Assembly: GCA_021208265.1 (NCBI GenBank)
Contig: JAJOJU010000053.1
Location: 1 to 50,349, forward strand
Source: Alphaproteobacteria bacterium
GTDB taxonomy: Bacteria; Pseudomonadota; Alphaproteobacteria; Micavibrionales; Micavibrionaceae
Direction: 5' to 3'
Length of the DNA stretch: 50,349 nucleotides
Positions 39,850 through 48,880 of the stretch are shown in pieces. A program made the position numbers and the translations under genes. The stretch's first letter is position 1. Every line of letters begins with the position of its first letter. The notes beneath the pieces were generated by a model, which saw only the letters and a list, made by a program, of their open reading frames with translations, did not search any database and had not been told where the DNA came from.

Positions 39850-41343
39850 ATGGCGCTTAATATCGAGTTTGTTGAAAAACCCTCTTCTTCTTCCGAAATC
39901 CTGATTGTGCCTGTGGGCAGTGATAAGCAATTTACTCTGCCGGACGGCATGCTGAAGGCGGAAACGATTGAGTCCATCAAATATAATCTGGAGAGCGACC
40001 CTAAATTTAAGGGCAAGCCGGGGGAAACATTCAGCGTGCCCTTGCCCAAGGGGGAAGCATACCGCTCCGTTATTTTCGCGGGCTTTCAAACAGATGCCAA
40101 GGATATCCGCCCGACAGCCGTGATCGCTGCCGAAGCGGGCGGCAAGCTCTATCCCGCTCTGAAAAACGCCTGGGCGAAGGCTGCCACATTCGTGGTGACA
40201 CCTGAATTGCTCAAAAACGAGCAGGACCGCGCCGCCGGGATCGCCCGTATCGGCTTTGGTCTCACCCGCGAAAGCTATGAATTCAAGAAATATAAGGATG
40301 AGCCGAAAGATAAAAAGGACGCACCGGTCAAGCTTGAGACGGTGGAATTTGTCACACCGAAAGCAAAAGATGCCACGGAAGCTTACAAACCTTTGAAAGC
40401 CTTGGCAGGCGGCGTGTTCTTCGCGCGTGATCTGGTCTATACCGCGCCGAATGATCTGTACCCGGAGAGCTTTGCCAAGATTATCAAGGAAGGCGAAAAG
40501 AAGGGCCTGAAGGTTGAGATTTTTGATACCAAAGCCCTCGAAAAAATGGGCGCGAACGGGATTATTTCCGTGGGAAAAGGTTCCGCCAACCCGCCTTACA
40601 TGGCCGTCATGACATGGAAGGGCAAGAACTGTAAGGAGACTGACCCGCTGGTGTTCGTTGGCAAGGGCGTGACATTCGACAGCGGCGGTATTTCCATCAA
40701 GCCCGCCGCGGGCATGGAGGAAATGAGCCGGGATATGGGCGGCGCGGCTGCCGTTACCGGCCTTATGGACACGCTGGCATCCCGCGAAGCCAACGAATAT
40801 GTGGTGGGTATTGTGGGGCTGGCTGAAAATATGCCGTCCGCGAATGCCGTTAAACCGTCCGATGTTTACAAATCACTGGACGGCAAAACGGTCGAAGTGC
40901 TGAATACAGATGCTGAAGGGCGTCTGGTGCTGTCGGACTGCATCACTTACGCCCAGAAGAATTTTAAGCCGCGCCTGATTGTTGATGCCGCGACATTGAC
41001 CGGGGCGTGCATGGTGGCGCTCGGCAACCGTTATGCCGGGATCTTCGTCAATGACGACAAGGTGCTGCAGAAGCTGCAGCAGGCCGGGACCGCCACGGGC
41101 GAAAAAGTTTGGCATTTGCCGCTGGATGATGAATTTGAAGCCGAAGTAAAAGGCAAGAATACCGATCTGAAAAACATGGGTAACGGCCGTTACGGCGGGG
41201 CGTCCACGGCGGCGGCGTTCCTGAAGGCGTTCATCAAGGACGATACGCCCTGGGGCCATGTTGATATGGCGGGGCCGGGCATCGACAAGCCGGGTTACGG
41301 GGTTGAGCTGTTCAATAATTTCGTTGAACAGCATGAACCGTAA
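39850..41343 (+). CDS. pepA: leucyl aminopeptidase
   Basis: This M17 cytosolic aminopeptidase A removes N-terminal residues using two metal ions and also binds DNA in E. coli. The 497-residue protein has KGVTFDSGGISIKPAAGM and the signature NTDAEGRLVLSD, which hold the metal ligands, and a C-terminal catalytic domain ending WGHVDMAGPG. The ATG at 39850 is preferred over a TTG two codons earlier. It is followed 15 bp later by holC, the common pepA-holC order. Confidence 0.97.
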   Translation: MALNIEFVEKPSSSSEILIVPVGSDKQFTLPDGMLKAETIESIKYNLESDPKFKGKPGETFSVPLPKGEAYRSVIFAGFQTDAKDIRPTAVIAAEAGGKLYPALKNAWAKAATFVVTPELLKNEQDRAAGIARIGFGLTRESYEFKKYKDEPKDKKDAPVKLETVEFVTPKAKDATEAYKPLKALAGGVFFARDLVYTAPNDLYPESFAKIIKEGEKKGLKVEIFDTKALEKMGANGIISVGKGSANPPYMAVMTWKGKNCKETDPLVFVGKGVTFDSGGISIKPAAGMEEMSRDMGGAAAVTGLMDTLASREANEYVVGIVGLAENMPSANAVKPSDVYKSLDGKTVEVLNTDAEGRLVLSDCITYAQKNFKPRLIVDAATLTGACMVALGNRYAGIFVNDDKVLQKLQQAGTATGEKVWHLPLDDEFEAEVKGKNTDLKNMGNGRYGGASTAAAFLKAFIKDDTPWGHVDMAGPGIDKPGYGVELFNNFVEQHEP

Positions 41344-41358
41344 GATCGCGTAAGCCTT

Positions 41359-41824
41359 ATGCCTGAAATTCGTTTTTACCATCTGCAAACCATGAACGCG
41401 GAACAAGCCTTGCCGGGGCTTGTTTCCCGCGCTTATGACGGCGGAAAGCGGATTGTGCTGCGCCTGAAAGACGAAGCGCAGGTCAAGCGGGTGGATGATT
41501 TGCTCTGGACCTATAACCCGAACAGCTTTCTGCCGCACGGGGCGGAAGGGGGGGAAGGCTGTATCAGGCAGTGCGCCGGAAGATCATCCCGTTTGGCTGA
41601 CGCTGGCCAATGACAACGCCAATAACGCCGATACGCTGATTACGCTGGATGTATCGGGTGGCGACTGGCCGGACGGGTTTGATCTGATCTGCCTGATGTT
41701 TGAAGGGCGGGACGAGGCGTCCTTGAACGCAGCACGCGCGCTCTGGAAAACCTTGCAGGATAAGGGCGCTGACCTGACATACTGGCAGCAGACCGCGCAA
41801 GGCGGCTGGGAAAAGAAGCAGTAA
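41359..41824 (+). CDS. holC: DNA polymerase III chi subunit (frameshifted)
   Basis: HolC links the clamp loader to SSB at the replication fork. Two frames join in the run of seven G at 41548-41554 and give about 155 residues. MPEIRFYHLQ, LVSRAYDGGKRIVLRLKDE, LLWTYNPNSFLPHG, DHPVWLTLAND and DLICLMFEGRDE are the family pattern. The gene follows pepA and converges on the diguanylate cyclase gene (5-bp gap). Confidence 0.9.
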
Positions 41825-41829
41825 TAATC

Positions 41830-42883
41830 TTATTTCTTGTTTTGAACCTGACCGGGGGCCGGTGCGGCGGCGATCTGGTTACGGCCATTGTGCTTGGCGC
41901 TGTAGAGGGCAGAGTCAGCCCGGCTGATAAGGTTTTCAATGGTTTCCCCCCGGCAGATGCTCTGCCGCCCCGCCGGATAGCGTAATACGGCCCAGCTTTT
42001 CGCCGGTAGCGCGGTTGATAAGATCCTTGTTGGCAACGGCAAGGCGCAGGATATCCCCCACCTTCATGCCGCCGTTCAAATTGGTTTCCGGCAGGACAAT
42101 CGCAAATTCTTCGCCGCCGTAACGCGCGGCAAAGTCACGGCCCTTGATGCCGTCGGTCAAGGTGCGGGCGACGAGGCGCAGAACCTGATCCCCCACCTGA
42201 TGGCCGAAATTGTCGTTAAAGCTTTTGAAATGGTCGATATCCATCATCAACAGGGTAAAGGCCTGCCCGGTGGCGGCTGTTTCAGTGATAATGCGCTCGA
42301 TCTCCACATCAAATGCCTTGCGGTTGCCGAGACCTGTCAGTCCGTCAGTAAAGGCTTCACGCCGGACGATTTCAAGATCGCGGCGGAGTTCGTCCATTAC
42401 CTGACTGGAGCGCGAGAGTTCTTTTTCCAGCTTCTGGTTATGGGCCATCATATCCTGCGTGCCCATCATGATGCTGCTGAGGATGTTTTGCATGTCTTCG
42501 GAATTGACATCACCCTTGGCGATGCGTTCCTTCATGCCTTCCAGCGTGACGTTATAACGGTTGGTGGCTGTCTGCACGCTGGTTACTGTGCCGCTCATGC
42601 CTTTAATGGTTTGCTGGATTTTATCCCCGGCGGTGCGCACGGTTTCATTCTCGCGCGACTGGCTTAAATAACGCTGGTAAATTTCGCGGCAATCTTCCTG
42701 CGTAATGTCGCCCGTCTCTTCCAGTGTTTCCAGCGCGTGGACGACTTCCGGATTGGACTGCGCGTAGTACACGTACCACAACTCATAATTTTCCGGCGTG
42801 GCGGGCAGCTTTTCCTTGCCGAGGCGCTCCAGCACCTCATGAGCTATTTTGTTTGATTTATCCAGAAGGGATTCCAGCGCCAC
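41830..42883 (-). CDS. GGDEF diguanylate cyclase (frameshifted)
   Basis: About 351 residues are recovered by joining two frames in the run of six C at 41946-41951. The N-terminal half is helical, with the GDITQEDCREIYQRYLSQ region and several coiled-coil-like segments; it has no membrane segment. The C-terminal half is the catalytic domain: DGLTGLGNRKAFD, MMDIDHFKSFND and RYGGEEFAIVLP, with intact active-site residues. The inhibitory RxxD site just before GGEEF reads KGRD, so product feedback may be weak. The start is GTG with AGGA upstream. It makes c-di-GMP if active. Confidence 0.9.
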
Positions 42884-42986
42884 AATAAATAATCCTAAAA
42901 AAATTATAGCCAGTCTAACAGGGTTAAGCGATTGATAAAACCGAAAATATACCTAAAGCTTCACAAGCATAATGGCATGGATGACA

Positions 42987-43541
42987 TTAACGAAGTCCTA
43001 AAATGGGTTTGATTTTGTCGAGATTTTCCACAACCTGCCAGAGAGGATGCACGTCACTATTCACAAATTTTTCCGCCATTGTGTAATCCATGAAGCTCAG
43101 CAGATGATCCCAATATCCAAACGTGTTCAAAATGACGATGGGTTTTTCATGATGGCCTAGTTGCTTCCATGTAATGACCTCGAATAATTCCGCCAGCGTA
43201 CCCATGCCGCCCGGCAAGATCAGAAAGGCATCCGAGAGATCCTGCATCATGGCCTGACGTTCATGCATGGTTTCAACAATATGATTGGTGGTAAGCCCAT
43301 TATGAAGGCTTTCGCGTTTCATCAGGAATTCCGGCATGATACCGGTTACTTCGCCGCCGTTTTCCAGCGCGCCATCGGCTACAGCCCCCATCAATCCGTT
43401 ATGCCCGCCGCCATAAACCAGATGTTTGCCGGATGCGGCAATCACGCCCCCCACATCGTGGGCTTCCTGCAAATAACGGGCATCCACCCGGTTGGATGAT
43501 GCACAAAAAACACAAATGGAATGAACAGGCTCGGAATTCAC
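42987..43541 (-). CDS. LOG-family protein (TIGR00730-type)
   Basis: The 184-residue product has the LOG signature LPGGMGTLAELFE and a Rossmann-like start (ICVFCASSNRVD, then GKHLVYGGGHNGLMGAVAD). Members cleave cytokinin-type or other nucleoside 5'-monophosphates to base and ribose 5-phosphate. The reaction here is inferred. The start is a GTG at 43541. It lies between the diguanylate cyclase gene and a large unknown, all on the minus strand. Confidence 0.88.
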   Translation of the reverse strand: MNSEPVHSICVFCASSNRVDARYLQEAHDVGGVIAASGKHLVYGGGHNGLMGAVADGALENGGEVTGIMPEFLMKRESLHNGLTTNHIVETMHERQAMMQDLSDAFLILPGGMGTLAELFEVITWKQLGHHEKPIVILNTFGYWDHLLSFMDYTMAEKFVNSDVHPLWQVVENLDKIKPILGLR

Positions 43542-43584
43542 AAATATATATATATCTTACAAAGCAAGCTTCGGATAGGGGAGT

Positions 43585-44604
43585 CTATGCCGCGATGCGG
43601 AAAGGGTTTAGTTTGGCAAGCGGATCCATCAGCCGTTCCAGCATGGCGGGTTCGGGTTTGGGTTCAGGCTTAGGCGCAGCTTCTGCCAGTTTCTTTTTCA
43701 ATTCCTCAACGCCCTCAAAGGCGGGTATCTCTTCCTCTTTCGGGGTAAGGCCACGGAAGGCCGGCACGGTATCGGCAGCCATTTCGCATTCGGCGGCGCA
43801 TTTTTTAATGTCGACCATTTCGGCTGCCAGCGACTGATCCAGCTCGCTCATCACCTTGTCATACACATCGCCGCTGGAGGTATAATGGGCATCCAGATTG
43901 TCCTGATTACGCTCCATCTCAATCACGGCCTGTTCGGCGGCGGCGATCTGGCGGCCTGTGTTATCGTGTTTCATCGGGTCGGCAATCAGGAAGCGTTGCA
44001 AATCACCCGTATCGAATTTTTGCCAGTCGAAATTCGATTGCGGCGCATTGCCGTCTTTGGACTGACTGGCATCATGAAGCGCGGCCAGAGCCTGGTCGAG
44101 AACCAGAGAAATTTGTTCGTTTGAACATTGCGAGGAAACGTTGCTGACAGTTGTCCAAATTGTACCAATACAGGTGGGGTCGCACGCCAGAACAAAATTA
44201 GTTGCCTCACAGGGTTGCCCGGGAAAGAGCTGTTTTGCCATATGCCAAGGGTTAATGCCGTTGGCTTTGGCAGCGTTCATGATGGCTTCGCCCGCTTCAG
44301 CTTTGGCGGTTTCCATGGTGTCTTTAAACGCAGCTTTGGTCTGGTTGATTTGGCTGCGTACCGAGCTGGTGTTTGTCAGGTCGTTTTGCTGCAGGTTGGC
44401 TGATTTGGAAATATCTACCGTATTTTTATGAACGATGGGTATGGAAACCTGCGGCTTGCCTTCCATCAGGGCTTCGTAGAAATTGTTGCCGATTTTCGAA
44501 GGCTGGAACGATAGCAATGGGCTGGTGAACAGGGACGGCCCCATATCCATGATATTACGGGACGTTACATCGGTCGCCTTATGAAAGCTAACGCCTAATG
44601 CCAC
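43585..44604 (-). CDS. hypothetical protein, cysteine-containing
   Basis: The 339-residue product has no signal peptide or membrane segment and I do not recognise it. The N-terminal third is Ser/Asn-rich (NLQQNDLTNTSSVRSQINQTK), then a helical region; Cys residues cluster in QPCEAT, LACDPTCIG, QCSNEQ and KKCAAECEM. The tail is Pro/Glu-rich (PKPEPKPEP). The start codon is GTG at 44604. The position before a LOG-family gene does not suggest a function. Confidence 0.55.
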   Translation of the reverse strand: MALGVSFHKATDVTSRNIMDMGPSLFTSPLLSFQPSKIGNNFYEALMEGKPQVSIPIVHKNTVDISKSANLQQNDLTNTSSVRSQINQTKAAFKDTMETAKAEAGEAIMNAAKANGINPWHMAKQLFPGQPCEATNFVLACDPTCIGTIWTTVSNVSSQCSNEQISLVLDQALAALHDASQSKDGNAPQSNFDWQKFDTGDLQRFLIADPMKHDNTGRQIAAAEQAVIEMERNQDNLDAHYTSSGDVYDKVMSELDQSLAAEMVDIKKCAAECEMAADTVPAFRGLTPKEEEIPAFEGVEELKKKLAEAAPKPEPKPEPAMLERLMDPLAKLNPFRIAA

Positions 44605-44701
44605 TGTTTATACACACCTTAACTCTATACCCATTACGCCCATCATACTGTGAGCTTGCTTTAAGGATACATTAGGGATGGTTAAGGAATGCCTAATTTA
44701 A

Positions 44702-44729
44702 TTGACATAACATGTAAATTTATTATAGT
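44702..44729 (+). promoter_or_regulatory. sigma70-type promoter
   Basis: TTGACA (44702-44707), a 16-bp spacer and TATAGT (44724-44729) give a near-consensus promoter on the plus strand. Transcription would begin near 44736, about 28 bp before the start codon of the next gene, which has AGAGGA in front of it. Confidence 0.65.
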
Positions 44730-44763
44730 CTTTCAGAACATAATCCGGCAGAGGAAATAAAAC

Positions 44764-45126
44764 ATGTTCTTGAAAAAACAGCGCCCTGAATCGACAGAGG
44801 AATTCATCCGCCGGCTTCGGTCAGAACATGGCAGCTACACAGTGCAGGCTGTCCCTTCCAGCCGGCGGGGTTGGGGCGGCGATGCTGTTAAGATATATCA
44901 TGTCAGCCCCGATGAAAGCGGTAAATTCAAAGCGCAATGGGTTGAAAACATGCCCAAGGGGATGACGATAGAGTCCCTGAGAGAGGCGTTCAGGGACTAC
45001 GCCTCCGCACGGGCCATCAGCCTTCAGGCCGAATTTCCGGGCACAACCGGGCCGGATGTCTGCCGCGTTTACAATCAATCCTACAGTGTTTCCGGCCTTA
45101 ATCAGTTTCAGGTATTTCTGGGCTAA
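44764..45126 (+). CDS. hypothetical protein
   Basis: The 120-residue product is soluble and has no motif I recognise. Its start is basic and polar (KKQRPESTEEFIRRLRSEHG); the middle carries GDAVKIYHVSP and the end FQVFLG. A good promoter and ribosome binding site (AGAGGA) stand in front, so it is likely expressed. It meets the comM gene tail to tail. Confidence 0.55.
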   Translation: MFLKKQRPESTEEFIRRLRSEHGSYTVQAVPSSRRGWGGDAVKIYHVSPDESGKFKAQWVENMPKGMTIESLREAFRDYASARAISLQAEFPGTTGPDVCRVYNQSYSVSGLNQFQVFLG

Positions 45127-45130
45127 ACCC

Positions 45131-46675
45131 TTATTGCAGCCCCACCCGGCGGTAGCTGAACGCTTCGGCGATATGGGTTTTGGTCAGAATTTCCGGCCCT
45201 TGCGCGCTGTTCAGGTCAGACAGATCGGCAATGGTGCGGGCCACCTTCAAAATGCGGAAATAGCCACGTGCTGATAATTTGGCGCTTTCCGCCATTTTGT
45301 TGAGCAGTTCGCGGGCATCTGTTTCTACAGGAATAATTTTTTCCAGCGTATCGCCTTTTAAATGTGCGTTGAGCTGTAGACCATCCAGCCCCAGGGCTTC
45401 AAACCGGGCGGTCTGTATTTCCCGGGCACGGGTGACGCGGGCGCGCACGGTTTCGGATGTTTCGCCCGTACCGGCGAGTCCTAAATCGGCAATGGAAACG
45501 GCAGGAACATCGACCTGCATATCGATCCGGTCAAGCAAGGGGCCTGATAGTTTGGCCTGATAATCCCCCCCGCATCGGGGGGCTTTGGTACATTCCAATG
45601 ACGGATCACCCAGATGCCCGCAGCGGCAGGGGTTCATCGCGGCAATCAACTGAAAACGCGCCGGGAAGCTGACATGCGCGTTGGCGCGGGCAATCACGGC
45701 TTCACCTGTTTCCAACGGCTGGCGCAGGGATTCCAGCGTGGCGCGGGCAAACTCCGGCAGCTCGTCCAAAAACAATATGCCGTTATGAGCAAGGCTGATC
45801 TCGCCCGGTTTTACCTTATGCCCGCCGCCGACCAGCGCAGGCAGGGAGGCGGAGTGATGCGGATCGCGGTAGGGCCGGGCTTTGATCAGCCCCCCTTCCG
45901 GCAGTGTTCCGGCCAGTGAGTGGATCATGGATATTTCCAGCGCCTCGCGCGGGGAGAGAGGCGGCAATACACCCGGCAGGCAGCTCGCCAGCATCGATTT
46001 CCCCGATCCCGGCGGGCCGATCATCATTAAATTATGCCCGCCCGCGGCGGCAATCTCGATCGCGCGTTTGGCGGTTTCCTGTCCCTTTACTTCCGAAAGA
46101 TCAGGCGCTAACCGTTCAGCACTGATACTTTCGGCCTGTGCTTGTTTTGCCGGGCGGCTCAGCAATTGTGTGCCCTTTAAATGGTTGATCAACTGCAACA
46201 GGGTTTGCGGGGCCAGTATTTCAATTTCACCTGCCCATGTGGCTTCTCCACCGCATTCCGCCGGGCAGACAAGGCAGTTATCATTGGCGGAGGCATGCAT
46301 GGCGGCGGGCAAAACGCCCGCCACAGGCCGGATCGATGAATCCAGCCCCAATTCCCCCAGTACCAGCATGTTCGCCAGATCCTCGCGCGGCAGGATTTCC
46401 ATCGCCCCCAGCACGGCCAGCGCAATGGGCAGGTCAAAATGGCTGCCTTCCTTAGCAAGATCCGCCGGGGCCAGATTAACCGTCAAACGCTTGGCAGGCA
46501 GGGATAGGCCCATGGAGTGCAACGCTGCCCGCACTCTCTCGCGGCTTTCCGCCACGGCTTTATCCGGCAGGCCGACGATGGTAAAAGCCACCGTGCCGGA
46601 TGTAATCTGTGCTTCCGCCCAGACAGGTTTGGTTTCCACCCCTTCAAATGCCACCGTGCCAACACGCGCGACCAT
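45131..46675 (-). CDS. comM: YifB/ComM Mg-chelatase-like AAA ATPase
   Basis: The 514-residue product has a Lon-like N-terminal domain (LPDKAVAESRERVRAALHSMGL) and an AAA+ ATPase with Walker A MIGPPGSGKSMLA, Walker B LFLDELPEF, and the family's MNPCRCG and RIDMQVDVP segments. ComM is a branch-migration helicase in natural transformation in some bacteria. Length and sequence are typical. I see no other competence gene in the window. Confidence 0.93.
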   Translation of the reverse strand: MVARVGTVAFEGVETKPVWAEAQITSGTVAFTIVGLPDKAVAESRERVRAALHSMGLSLPAKRLTVNLAPADLAKEGSHFDLPIALAVLGAMEILPREDLANMLVLGELGLDSSIRPVAGVLPAAMHASANDNCLVCPAECGGEATWAGEIEILAPQTLLQLINHLKGTQLLSRPAKQAQAESISAERLAPDLSEVKGQETAKRAIEIAAAGGHNLMMIGPPGSGKSMLASCLPGVLPPLSPREALEISMIHSLAGTLPEGGLIKARPYRDPHHSASLPALVGGGHKVKPGEISLAHNGILFLDELPEFARATLESLRQPLETGEAVIARANAHVSFPARFQLIAAMNPCRCGHLGDPSLECTKAPRCGGDYQAKLSGPLLDRIDMQVDVPAVSIADLGLAGTGETSETVRARVTRAREIQTARFEALGLDGLQLNAHLKGDTLEKIIPVETDARELLNKMAESAKLSARGYFRILKVARTIADLSDLNSAQGPEILTKTHIAEAFSYRRVGLQ

Positions 46676-46871
46676 AATGCTTCCTTCTCAACCTTGGATA
46701 TACGGGTTTTATGGCATGGATTTCCATTTTGGCAAAGGGTGAAATAGCCTCCCGGATAACCTTTTCATGTGTTTTTTGCCAAAGAAACCGGCCTGTTAAT
46801 AATTTATTCACCTTTCCCCGCTAAGGATGATCATAACAATATATAAAAAACCCGTGTGGAGCTTAAAAATC

Positions 46872-47534
46872 ATGAATGACCAATCTCTCGCCCTGTTGAT
46901 CAACCGTTTGGAATTACCTCTGGTGGTGCGCGACCTGATGGAGCAGGAAGGGGTCTTGGCAAGTGACATGGGTTACACTTTACACGTTGTTTTGAGCGAT
47001 ATGCGGCCCGATACGGCTTTGCTGGCGATTGCGGCCACGGCGCAAATGCTGGTGGGCGGCATGAAAAATCCGTCCCCCGGTGATGCGGTTCTGCATGGAT
47101 TATGCGCACGGGTGATCGAAGATTACGCACCGCGCTGGATGGCGACTTACGGCAATGAGGATGCTGTGCAGGATTTCCTGTTAGAGATTTTCGGGCGTGT
47201 GGAAAGCGATCTGCTGAGCCTTCATGATCTGCTGAAAACAGCATCCGCCCTGCAAAAAGATGAAAAAATTGCCAAAATCCTGAACGTGCTGGAAATTCAA
47301 AGCCGCGCGCAGGCCGATGTGGTGTCAGAATTTCTGAATCTGATGGAATGCGAATTCATGCAAGGCGAAACGTTATTCCCCGCTGAAGGCAAGCTGGTGT
47401 TCAGCGATATGGATGATGAAGAATATTCCGATTTCGAAATGGATGTCTGCCGTTATGGTACGCCGGGCCGCTTGAAAGCCTCGGCATCATCAGCCTCAAC
47501 GCGCAATATCATTAACTTCCCGGTTTACTACTAA
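46872..47534 (+). CDS. hypothetical protein
   Basis: The 220-residue product from the ATG at 46872 (GGAG nine bases upstream) has no signal peptide and no recognised domain. It looks helical (LLINRLELPLVVRDLMEQEG, LHDLLKTASALQKDEKIAKIL), with an acidic C-terminal part (SDMDDEEYSDFEMD). Some upstream codons are also open but lack a binding site. It is divergent from comM and convergent with the HIT gene. Confidence 0.55.
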   Translation: MNDQSLALLINRLELPLVVRDLMEQEGVLASDMGYTLHVVLSDMRPDTALLAIAATAQMLVGGMKNPSPGDAVLHGLCARVIEDYAPRWMATYGNEDAVQDFLLEIFGRVESDLLSLHDLLKTASALQKDEKIAKILNVLEIQSRAQADVVSEFLNLMECEFMQGETLFPAEGKLVFSDMDDEEYSDFEMDVCRYGTPGRLKASASSASTRNIINFPVYY

Positions 47535-47537
47535 GCC

Positions 47538-47903
47538 TCAAGCGGCTTTCGCCAGCATAGGTCCCAGCTTTTTGCCGCCTAGAATATGCAGGTGGTAGTG
47601 GGGCACTTCCTGCCCGCCATTAATGCCGGAATTGCTGATGGTGCGGAAACCGTCCAGATTAAGCGCCTGTTCCTCGACAATCTTGGCGACTGCCATGTAA
47701 AACGCTTTAATTTCGCCTGCGCCGGCGTTCAGGCCGAAATCTTCCACCGTTTTATACGCCCCCTTAGGAATCACAAGAATATGCACAGGCGCTTGCGGGG
47801 CGATATCGTTAAACGCCAGTACGTGGTCGTCCTCATAAACCTTCTGGCACGGAATTTCCCCGCGCAGAATTTTGGCAAAAATATTGTTCGGATCATAAGT
47901 CAT
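47538..47903 (-). CDS. HIT-family protein (histidine triad)
   Basis: The 121-residue product has the triad motif PHYHLHILGG (about residue 105), with catalytic His, and the family start DPNNIFAKILRGEIPCQKVYEDD. HIT proteins hydrolyse nucleoside phosphoramidates or related compounds. The ATG at 47903 is chosen because AAGGAA precedes it; an upstream in-frame ATG adds nine residues. Divergent from panD. Confidence 0.92.
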   Translation of the reverse strand: MTYDPNNIFAKILRGEIPCQKVYEDDHVLAFNDIAPQAPVHILVIPKGAYKTVEDFGLNAGAGEIKAFYMAVAKIVEEQALNLDGFRTISNSGINGGQEVPHYHLHILGGKKLGPMLAKAA

Positions 47904-47962
47904 GGCGAGTTTTCCTTGAATTTTTGGCACGTATTTACTAAATACACTTCATGCTTATAACA

Positions 47963-48277
47963 ATGCTGAAGGCAAAAATCCACCGGGCGGTCGTTACGCA
48001 ATGCGATCTGAACTATGAAGGTTCGATCTCGATTGACCGCGACTGGCTGGATGAAGCGGGTATTTTACCGTTTGAACAGGTAGATGTCCTGAACATCAAT
48101 AACGGCGCGCGGTTTACAACTTACGCGATCGAAGCGCCCCGCGGATCAAGAGTGATAGGTATCAACGGCGCTGCGGCGCGCCTCGCGCAGAAAGATGACC
48201 TCGTGATCATCTGCGCTTATGCTACGATGGAAGATACAGAAGCCAAGGCGTTTCAGCCTAAAGTCGTGCTGATGTAG
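47963..48277 (+). CDS. panD: aspartate 1-decarboxylase
   Basis: PanD makes beta-alanine for pantothenate and CoA. The 104-residue proenzyme cleaves itself between Gly and Ser to form a pyruvoyl group; here the site is YEGSIS (residues 23-28). [18 protein letters not shown] is the family start, and [14 protein letters not shown] a conserved loop. The C-terminus (KVVLM) is about 15-20 residues shorter than in most PanD proteins, which usually continue after the VVLV strand. The start at 47963 matches the family; four upstream codons are unneeded. Confidence 0.9.
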   Translation: MLKAKIHRAVVTQCDLNYEGSISIDRDWLDEAGILPFEQVDVLNINNGARFTTYAIEAPRGSRVIGINGAAARLAQKDDLVIICAYATMEDTEAKAFQPKVVLM

Positions 48278-48281
48278 CTTG

Positions 48282-48710
48282 CTAGCCTTGTATACGGCTG
48301 GCCTTTTCTTCAATGCCGCTTATGCCCATGCGATTTTCAAGAATTTGCAGGACTTCATCGGGTTGTATTTCGTGCTGGCTCAGCATCACCAGCAGGTGAA
48401 AAACGGAGTAGTGCAGAATATAGACCCCGGTCATCGCTTTGCTAACCGTCGCCAGTACCGCCTCCTTCAGTTCGCGGTTCTTTTTTAAACTGCACGGCGT
48501 TAGCGGCGATCACCAGCAGGACGATCAGAATATAAATCTGCGACCCCGTCAGAATGAACGCATTGCGATCGGCTTTAAACAGCGCGAAGAAAAAAGTGGC
48601 GCTCATAAAACCAGGTAAATAAATAGACAAAGGGCAGGGCGATAATCGACCCTTTAATGACCCGCGGGTCGCGTATCCACTCCGTGACTCGCGGATCGTT
48701 AAACAACTGC
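48282..48710 (-). CDS. membrane protein, frameshifted, 5' end unclear
   Basis: Three minus-strand frames, joined at runs of six A (48590-48595) and six T (48481-48486), form one protein. The segments are [18 protein letters not shown] then [32 protein letters not shown]; and [18 protein letters not shown] with HHLL-type helices, ending at a TAG at 48282-48284. At least two membrane segments and a helical tail are visible. No ATG is present at the left end and the sequence becomes very AT-rich beyond 48720, so the gene may be cut by a junction. I do not recognise the family. Confidence 0.5.
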
Positions 48711-48720
48711 CCGGTTAATA

Positions 48721-48880
48721 AAAAAAGAGAAGCTCCTTGTAAAACCTTTCCCTTATTTTAATTAAAGGTATTGTAAAAAACTGACCTTTGCACTGAATTT
48801 TATTTATCCAAAATAAAAAAATTTATTATATTAATATGAAGCCCGTGCTTCATCAAGCATTTTTTCACTAAATTTTTTTA
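48721..48880. other. AT-rich segment, likely boundary
   Basis: About 160 bp of very low GC with several A and T runs. It lies between a minus-strand gene that loses its start here and the transglycosylase gene of different character. A 7-bp stem at 48836-48853 (ATGAAGC / GCTTCAT, loop CCGT) with a T-run at 48860-48865 is terminator-like. I read it as the probable junction of two different sequences. Confidence 0.4.

Noticed and set aside
40873-41538. 221-codon frame antisense to pepA and holC
   Set aside because: Covers the catalytic end of pepA and all of the holC start; both genes are clearly coded on the plus strand.
45882-46742. 286-codon frame antisense to comM
   Set aside because: Ser/Ala/Arg-rich shadow of the comM AAA domain.
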